In this document: one piece after another, positions 29,589 to 33,728 of the stretch
Layout of the letters: each line of letters starts with the position of its first letter
How positions within the stretch are numbered: the first letter of the stretch is position 1
Source of the DNA: Amycolatopsis coloradensis
GTDB lineage: Bacteria > Actinomycetota > Actinomycetes > Mycobacteriales > Pseudonocardiaceae
Direction: 5' to 3'
DNA length: 33,728 bases
Assembly (NCBI RefSeq): GCF_037997115.1
Contig: NZ_CP150484.1
Location: 8,542,754 to 8,576,481, forward strand
The notes under the pieces: model-generated
Told to the model about the DNA's origin: nothing
Databases searched by the model: none
What the model saw: only the letters and a program-made list of their open reading frames with translations
Translations under genes and position numbers: made by a program

Positions 29589-31445
29589 CTACCGGCGGTA
29601 CCGCAGGCCGTAGCCGTACGGGTACAGCGCCTTCTTGCCGTCACCGACGTTCACCGGTTCCTGCGCCGCGCTGGTCGGCCAGCTGAACGTCAGCTTCCCG
29701 GTCGGGTTGTAGTCGCCGTAAAGGACATCGGCGACGCCGGCGCCTTCGCTGCCCGGGAGCCAGGCGGCGAGAAGCCCGTCGAACTGCGGCAGTTGCGGAG
29801 CGATGTCGAGCGGGCGCCCGGACACGGTCACCACGACGACCGGGACCCCGGAGGCTTTCAGTTTGGCGATCGTGGCGAGGTCTTCCGCGTCGAGCCCGAA
29901 GCCGTTCGGACGATCTCCCTGTCCTTCGGCGTACGGCGTTTCGCCCACCACGGCGAGGGCGACCTTGTAGCTGCTGTCGATTCCGTTACCCGCACGGTCA
30001 TAGGTCACCGTGGTTCCCTTCCCCGCCCCCGACTTGATCCCGTCGAGGATGGTCGTGCCCGGGATCACCGGGCCGCTCTGGCCTTGCCAGGTGAGCGTCC
30101 AGCCGCCGGCCTGGTTGCCGATGTCGTTCGCGTTCTTGCCCGCGACGAAGATCTTGTTGTTCTTCTTCGCCAGCGGTAGCACACCGTCGTTCTTCAGCAG
30201 CACCTGGGATTCGCGGACGGCCTGCCGGGCCAGTTCACGGTGTTCCTTGCTGCCGAAGGTCTTCTGGAGCGAACGGTCGGTGTACGGATGCTCGAACAGG
30301 CCGAGCTTGAACTTCTCCGCCAGGATGCGGCGGTTCGCGTCGTCGACCCGGTCGCGGGAGACGCGGCCCGCTTCGACCTCGGCCTTGAGATAGGAGATGA
30401 ACTGCGGCGCGTCCCACGGGACCATGAACATATCGATGCCCGCGTTGACCGAGAGCCGCACTTCTTCGGGGGTGAAGCCTTCCTTGCCGTCGATCTGGTT
30501 GATCGCGTTGTAGTCCGAGATCACCAGGCCGGAGAACCGCAGCTCCCGCTTGAGAACGTCGGTGATCAGGTACTTCTGGGCGTGCATGCGCACTCCCTGG
30601 AAGCTGGAGAACGAGATCATCACCGAGCCCACGCCGCGGTCGATCGCCTCCCGGAACGGCGGCAGGTGGATCTGGCGCAGTTCTCGTTCGCTGATCTCGG
30701 TATTGCCCTGGTCGACGCCGTTCGTCGTACCGCCGTCGCCGACGTAGTGCTTCGCCGTCGCGAGCACCGATCCCGGTTTCTCGCCGAGCCTGCGCCCTTG
30801 GAGACCGGTGATGGCCGACGCGTTCGCGATGGCGTCGCGCGGGGATTCGCCGAAGGATTCGTAGGTCCGGCCCCAGCGATCGTCACGAGCGACGCACAGG
30901 CACGGCGAAAAGTCCCACTGCGGGCCGGTTCCGGCGACTTCCAGCGCCGTCGCGCGGCCGATCTTCTCCACCAGGCGCGGATTGTTGGCCGCACCGAGGC
31001 CGATGTTGTGCGGGAAGATCGTCGCGCCGTAGACATTGTTGTGGCCGTGCACCGCGTCGACACCGTAGAGCGTGGGGATGCCGAGCGGCGTCGAAATCGC
31101 CGCCTTCTGGTACGAGTCGACCATGTCGGCCCACCCGTTCGGTGTGTTGCTGGCGGGTACCGAGCCGCCGCCGGAGAGCAGGGACCCCAGTTTGAGCGCG
31201 GCGGCCTGTTCGGGGGTGACCGCGCCGCGTTCGGCCTGGGTCATCTGGCCGATCTTGTCGTCGAGGCTCATCCGCTTGAGCAGGTCGTTCACTCGCGCGG
31301 ACGTCGATGCGTGGGGATTCTTGTAGACCGGCCCCGGGGCGGCGGACGCCACCGGCGACAGGGCCGAGCCAGCCAGGAGCAGTACTGCGAGCACTGTGGT
31401 TTGCGTCGTGCGAAGTGATCTTCTGACGCGGAGGCGGGACGACAT
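29589..31445 (-). CDS. Secreted GH3 beta-glucosidase
   Basis: 618-aa glycoside hydrolase family 3 enzyme. The N-terminal signal peptide has a basic start MSSRLRVRRS, a hydrophobic TVLAVLLLAGSAL and a probable cleavage after VASA. The GH3 barrel has YGVDAVHGHNNVYGATIFPHN, AKHYVGDGGTTNG and nucleophile D311 in LVISDYNAI. The GH3 C-terminal domain follows (VRESQVLLKNDGVLPL, GGWTLTWQG, GRPLDIAPQLPQFDGLLAAWLPGSEGAGVADVLYGDYNPTGKL). There is no fibronectin-III domain at the end. Likely substrates are cello-oligosaccharides or beta-glucans. A GGAGGAAC site precedes ATG 31445. Confidence 0.93.
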   Translation of the reverse strand: MSSRLRVRRSLRTTQTTVLAVLLLAGSALSPVASAAPGPVYKNPHASTSARVNDLLKRMSLDDKIGQMTQAERGAVTPEQAAALKLGSLLSGGGSVPASNTPNGWADMVDSYQKAAISTPLGIPTLYGVDAVHGHNNVYGATIFPHNIGLGAANNPRLVEKIGRATALEVAGTGPQWDFSPCLCVARDDRWGRTYESFGESPRDAIANASAITGLQGRRLGEKPGSVLATAKHYVGDGGTTNGVDQGNTEISERELRQIHLPPFREAIDRGVGSVMISFSSFQGVRMHAQKYLITDVLKRELRFSGLVISDYNAINQIDGKEGFTPEEVRLSVNAGIDMFMVPWDAPQFISYLKAEVEAGRVSRDRVDDANRRILAEKFKLGLFEHPYTDRSLQKTFGSKEHRELARQAVRESQVLLKNDGVLPLAKKNNKIFVAGKNANDIGNQAGGWTLTWQGQSGPVIPGTTILDGIKSGAGKGTTVTYDRAGNGIDSSYKVALAVVGETPYAEGQGDRPNGFGLDAEDLATIAKLKASGVPVVVVTVSGRPLDIAPQLPQFDGLLAAWLPGSEGAGVADVLYGDYNPTGKLTFSWPTSAAQEPVNVGDGKKALYPYGYGLRYRR

Positions 31446-31548
31446 TGGTTCCTCCGTAGCTCGAACAATCCATATGTTGCGCGCCACAACAAACTAGCTC
31501 CACGTTCGGGTGTCCCAGGTCACAATCAGGCAACGGCGGGCCGTCGAG

Positions 31549-31554
31549 TACCTT
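31549..31554 (+). promoter_or_regulatory. TACCTT -10 box, leaderless start of maf
   Basis: TACCTT ends 6 nt before GTG 31561, with no ribosome site between, fitting the leaderless pattern seen elsewhere in the window. Confidence 0.52.
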
Positions 31555-31560
31555 CCTCAG

Positions 31561-32187
31561 GTGCGTTTCGTCCTCGCTTCCCAGTCCCCCGCCCGCCTCG
31601 GTGTCCTGCGTTCCGCCGGCTTCGACCCGAGCGTCGTCGTGTCCGGCGTCGACGAGGACGCCGTCGCCGCGTCCCTGCCCGATCCGGCTCCCGAGGAGCT
31701 GGTCCGCGCACTTGCCGCCGCGAAGGCCGAAACCGTTTTCGAGACGCTCGGCGGGCACGGCGACATGGTCATCGTGGGTTGCGACTCGATGCTGTCGATC
31801 AACGGTGAGATGGTCGGGAAACCGATCACGCCGGAAGCCGCGCGCGAGCGCTGGGCGTCGATGGCGGGCAAAACCGGCGAACTCCTGACCGGCCACGCGA
31901 TCATTCGCGTCGAAAACGGCGTGAAGACGAAAGAAGCGTCTGGAACCGAAGGCACCACGGTTCGCTTCGGCACACCTTCACAAGAAGAGATCGAGGCGTA
32001 CATCGCTTCCGGTGAGCCGCTTCAGGTGGCCGGCGGCTTCACGCTCGACGGGCTCGGCGGCTGGTTCATCGAGGGAATCGACGGCGATTTCTCGAGCGTC
32101 ATCGGGATCAGCCTGCCGCTGACCCGGCGTTTGCTGGCCGAGGTCGGCGTGAGCGTCATCGAACTGTGGACGCGTCCCGCATCCTGA
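31561..32187 (+). CDS. maf: Maf-like nucleotide pyrophosphatase
   Basis: 208-aa Maf/Ham1-superfamily protein, which hydrolyses non-canonical or pyrimidine nucleoside triphosphates. Motifs: the opening FVLASQSPARLGVLRSAG, VIVGCDSMLSINGEMVGKP, and the late GGFTLDGLGGWFIEGIDGDFSSVIGISLPL. It is somewhat longer at the N-terminal third than enterobacterial Maf, as is normal in actinobacteria. The gene usually follows acyl-CoA carboxylase accD-accE in actinobacteria; here 6 kb of other genes lie between. GTG 31561 follows a TACCTT box by 6 nt. Confidence 0.92.
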   Translation: MRFVLASQSPARLGVLRSAGFDPSVVVSGVDEDAVAASLPDPAPEELVRALAAAKAETVFETLGGHGDMVIVGCDSMLSINGEMVGKPITPEAARERWASMAGKTGELLTGHAIIRVENGVKTKEASGTEGTTVRFGTPSQEEIEAYIASGEPLQVAGGFTLDGLGGWFIEGIDGDFSSVIGISLPLTRRLLAEVGVSVIELWTRPAS

Positions 32188-32287
32188 GACGACTCCCACA
32201 CGATCGGGTGATCCGGAAGAGTCCTGCTTCGCCGAACGTTCTTCACGTTCGGGAAATCAGGAAACCTTCACGCACCGGAGTCGCCCC

Positions 32288-33652
32288 GTGTCTTTCATTC
32301 GGACCTACAAAAGGCCAAAGGTCTTCGCGGCGGCGGTCCTCGGCTCGCTCGTCGTGGGCGCCCTGCTCGGCGTGCTCGCCAGGACGACCGAGGCGAGCTG
32401 GCTGACCGACCTGCTCGACCAGATCGGCACGATCTTCACGACGCTGCTGCAGATCGCGGTGATCCCGCTGGTCTTCACGGCGATCGTGGTCGGCATCAAC
32501 AGCCTGCGCAATCTCGGCGGCGGCAAGAAGGCCGCGCGGCTGGGTGGCAAGACCGTCCTGTGGTTCGCGATCACGTCGTTCATCGCGTCGCTGATCGGCA
32601 TCGCCGTCGCCAAGCTGTTCAACCCGGGCAGCGGCGGGCTCGGCGAAGGTGTCGCCGCGACGGCGAAGAACGCGGACAAGGCCGCCAAGAGCACCGAGAA
32701 CTGGGGTTCCTGGAGCGCTTTCGTCGAAGGCCTGCTGCCCAAGAACTTCTTCACCGCCTTCACCGAGGGCGAGACGCTGCAGGTGCTGTTCCTCGCCGTG
32801 CTCATCGGCGCGGCCGCCTACAGCCTCGGCGACAAGGCCAAGCCGTTCGTCGACTTCACCACGAGCGTCTTCGAGATCATCCAGCGCTACCTCGGCTGGA
32901 TCGTCCGGCTCGCCCCGATCGGCATCATCGGCCTGATCGGCGCCGCGGTCTCGAACTACGGTGACGCCCTGTTCCGGCCGCTGTTCACCACCACTCTCGC
33001 GGTGTACGTCGGCTGCTTGCTGGTGCTGCTGGTGGTCTACCCGATCCTGCTTCAGTTCGTGGCGAAGGTCAGCCCGCTGAAGTTCTTCTCGAAGGCCGGC
33101 ACGGCGATCCAGTTCGCGTTCGCTTCGCAGTCTTCGGCCGCGACGCTGCCCCTCACCCGGCAGTCCGCCGTGAACCTGGGCGTCCAGCCCGCGTACGCCG
33201 CCTTCGCGACTCCGCTGGGCAGCGCCACGAAGATGGACGGCTGCGCCGCGGTGTTCCCCGCGATCGGCGCCATCTTCATCGCGAACCTCTCCGGTGTCTC
33301 GCTGAACATCTGGCAGTACGTCGGGATCGTCGTGGTCGCCGTGCTCGGCGCGCTGGCCACTGCGGGCACCACCGGCTGGCTGACCGCGCTGACCCTGACC
33401 ACCGCGTTCATCGGGCTCGACGCGCAGCAGGTGGCGCTCGGGATCGCGCTGATCTACTCGGTGAACCCGATCATGGACATGATGCGGACCGCGACCAACG
33501 TCGCGGGCCAGATCGTCGTGCCGGTGGTCGTCGCGCGCGGCGAAGGCCTGCTGGACGACGACGTGCTCAACTCGCCGACGGACCCTTCGCCGACTGAGAG
33601 CGGCGAAGCGGCTACTTCCACCGCTAAGGAACCTGCCGCTGCTGGCGCCTGA
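32288..33652 (+). CDS. Dicarboxylate/amino acid:cation symporter (DAACS family)
   Basis: 454-aa secondary transporter of the glutamate/dicarboxylate:cation family (GltP/DctA-like), importing acidic amino acids or C4-dicarboxylates with Na+ or H+. About eight membrane helices and two re-entrant hairpins are visible. The serine-rich hairpin motif is SQSSAATLPLT (about residue 280), followed by GSATKMDGCA and the helix-8 motif MDMMRTATNVAG with conserved Asp and Arg. The charged linker DKAAKSTENW lies in an extracellular loop. The C-terminal tail is Pro/Ala/Thr-rich. GTG 32288 is 100 nt after maf; that gap shows no clear regulatory site. Confidence 0.92.
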   Translation: MSFIRTYKRPKVFAAAVLGSLVVGALLGVLARTTEASWLTDLLDQIGTIFTTLLQIAVIPLVFTAIVVGINSLRNLGGGKKAARLGGKTVLWFAITSFIASLIGIAVAKLFNPGSGGLGEGVAATAKNADKAAKSTENWGSWSAFVEGLLPKNFFTAFTEGETLQVLFLAVLIGAAAYSLGDKAKPFVDFTTSVFEIIQRYLGWIVRLAPIGIIGLIGAAVSNYGDALFRPLFTTTLAVYVGCLLVLLVVYPILLQFVAKVSPLKFFSKAGTAIQFAFASQSSAATLPLTRQSAVNLGVQPAYAAFATPLGSATKMDGCAAVFPAIGAIFIANLSGVSLNIWQYVGIVVVAVLGALATAGTTGWLTALTLTTAFIGLDAQQVALGIALIYSVNPIMDMMRTATNVAGQIVVPVVVARGEGLLDDDVLNSPTDPSPTESGEAATSTAKEPAAAGA

Positions 33653-33678
33653 GGCCCTTTAATGCGCGTGACCTTATG

Positions 33679-33727
33679 GGGGTGTGTGGATATAGGGACG
33701 TTGAGTGTCCCTATTCCCACACACCCC
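33679..33727. terminator. Strong hairpin after the symporter gene
   Basis: GGGGTGTGTGG (33679-33689) pairs with CCACACACCCC (33717-33727), and ATAGGGAC (33692-33699) with GTCCCTAT (33707-33714), around a 7-nt loop with one small internal mismatch: about 19 bp in all. It starts 27 nt after the symporter stop. It is a probable terminator; the window ends before any T-tract could be seen. Confidence 0.78.
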
Positions 33728-33728
33728 T

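Noticed and set aside
30240..31418. A 392-codon open frame opposite the GH3 gene
   Set aside because: GH3 catalytic motifs and a signal peptide are on the minus strand; the plus frame has no recognisable features.
33679..33727. Attachment site or transposon end at the window edge
   Set aside because: It is a simple hairpin just after a stop codon, best explained as a terminator; no integrase or target duplication is visible.

Overview
The window is a high-GC, gene-dense actinobacterial chromosome segment. GTG starts, 1-4 nt stop/start overlaps and actinobacteria-restricted families (DUF397 with XRE/DUF5753, acyl-CoA carboxylase epsilon subunit, deazaflavin-type nitroreductase, TNT toxin) point to a Pseudonocardiales member. 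The gene content and the style of the intergenic palindromes suggest Amycolatopsis; the genus is an inference. I see no rRNA, tRNA, CRISPR array, transposase or phage gene.

Layout. 1-2733: a gene-free leader with palindromic repeat pieces, a NarL-type response regulator, a LuxR-type protein with a degenerate receiver, and an orphan DUF4255/Pvc16-like protein of the kind found in contractile injection systems, with a convergent unknown gene. 2797-5614: an OmpR/histidine kinase pair and divergent hisN. 5626-9640 (minus strand): birA, a PH-domain membrane protein, HMG-CoA lyase, a broken GNAT acetyltransferase, a TNT-domain putative NAD+ glycohydrolase and its probable immunity gene. 9721-13874: an NlpC/P60 wall hydrolase with an apparently dead transglycosylase-like domain, an unknown 142-aa protein, a phosphoglycerate-mutase-like phosphatase, an alpha/beta hydrolase, a deazaflavin nitroreductase-family protein, and a MerR-thioredoxin operon.

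13875-14411 is a gene-free stretch holding two inverted copies of a ~140-bp repeat. 14513-21642: LysE exporter, VOC protein, ArsR/SRPBCC/S9 peptidase operon, YhhN-like membrane protein, divergent GlxA-type regulator and NAD(P)H oxidoreductase, and a two-domain SRPBCC protein. 21711-23524: NarL-type two-component system. 23721-25573: acyl-CoA carboxylase beta and epsilon subunits. 25635-27189: an XRE/DUF397/unknown triad with a striking operator-like palindrome. 27320-29531: PadR regulator and DHA2 efflux pump. 29589-31445: secreted GH3 beta-glucosidase. 31561-33652: Maf and a dicarboxylate/cation symporter, ending in a strong hairpin.

Themes. The order PH protein - birA - accD - accE - maf matches the compact block I recall from Mycobacterium tuberculosis (Rv3278c-Rv3282), but here it is split by about 14 kb and 6 kb of accessory genes, many of them regulator-plus-effector pairs. 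At least ten genes carry a TANNNT -10 box only 6-8 nt before the start codon, so leaderless transcription appears common. Perfect or near-perfect palindromes occupy several intergenic gaps. The best candidates for less-described biology are the TNT/immunity pair, the LuxR/pseudo-receiver/Pvc16 cluster, the XRE/DUF397 triad with its palindrome, and the inverted-repeat element.
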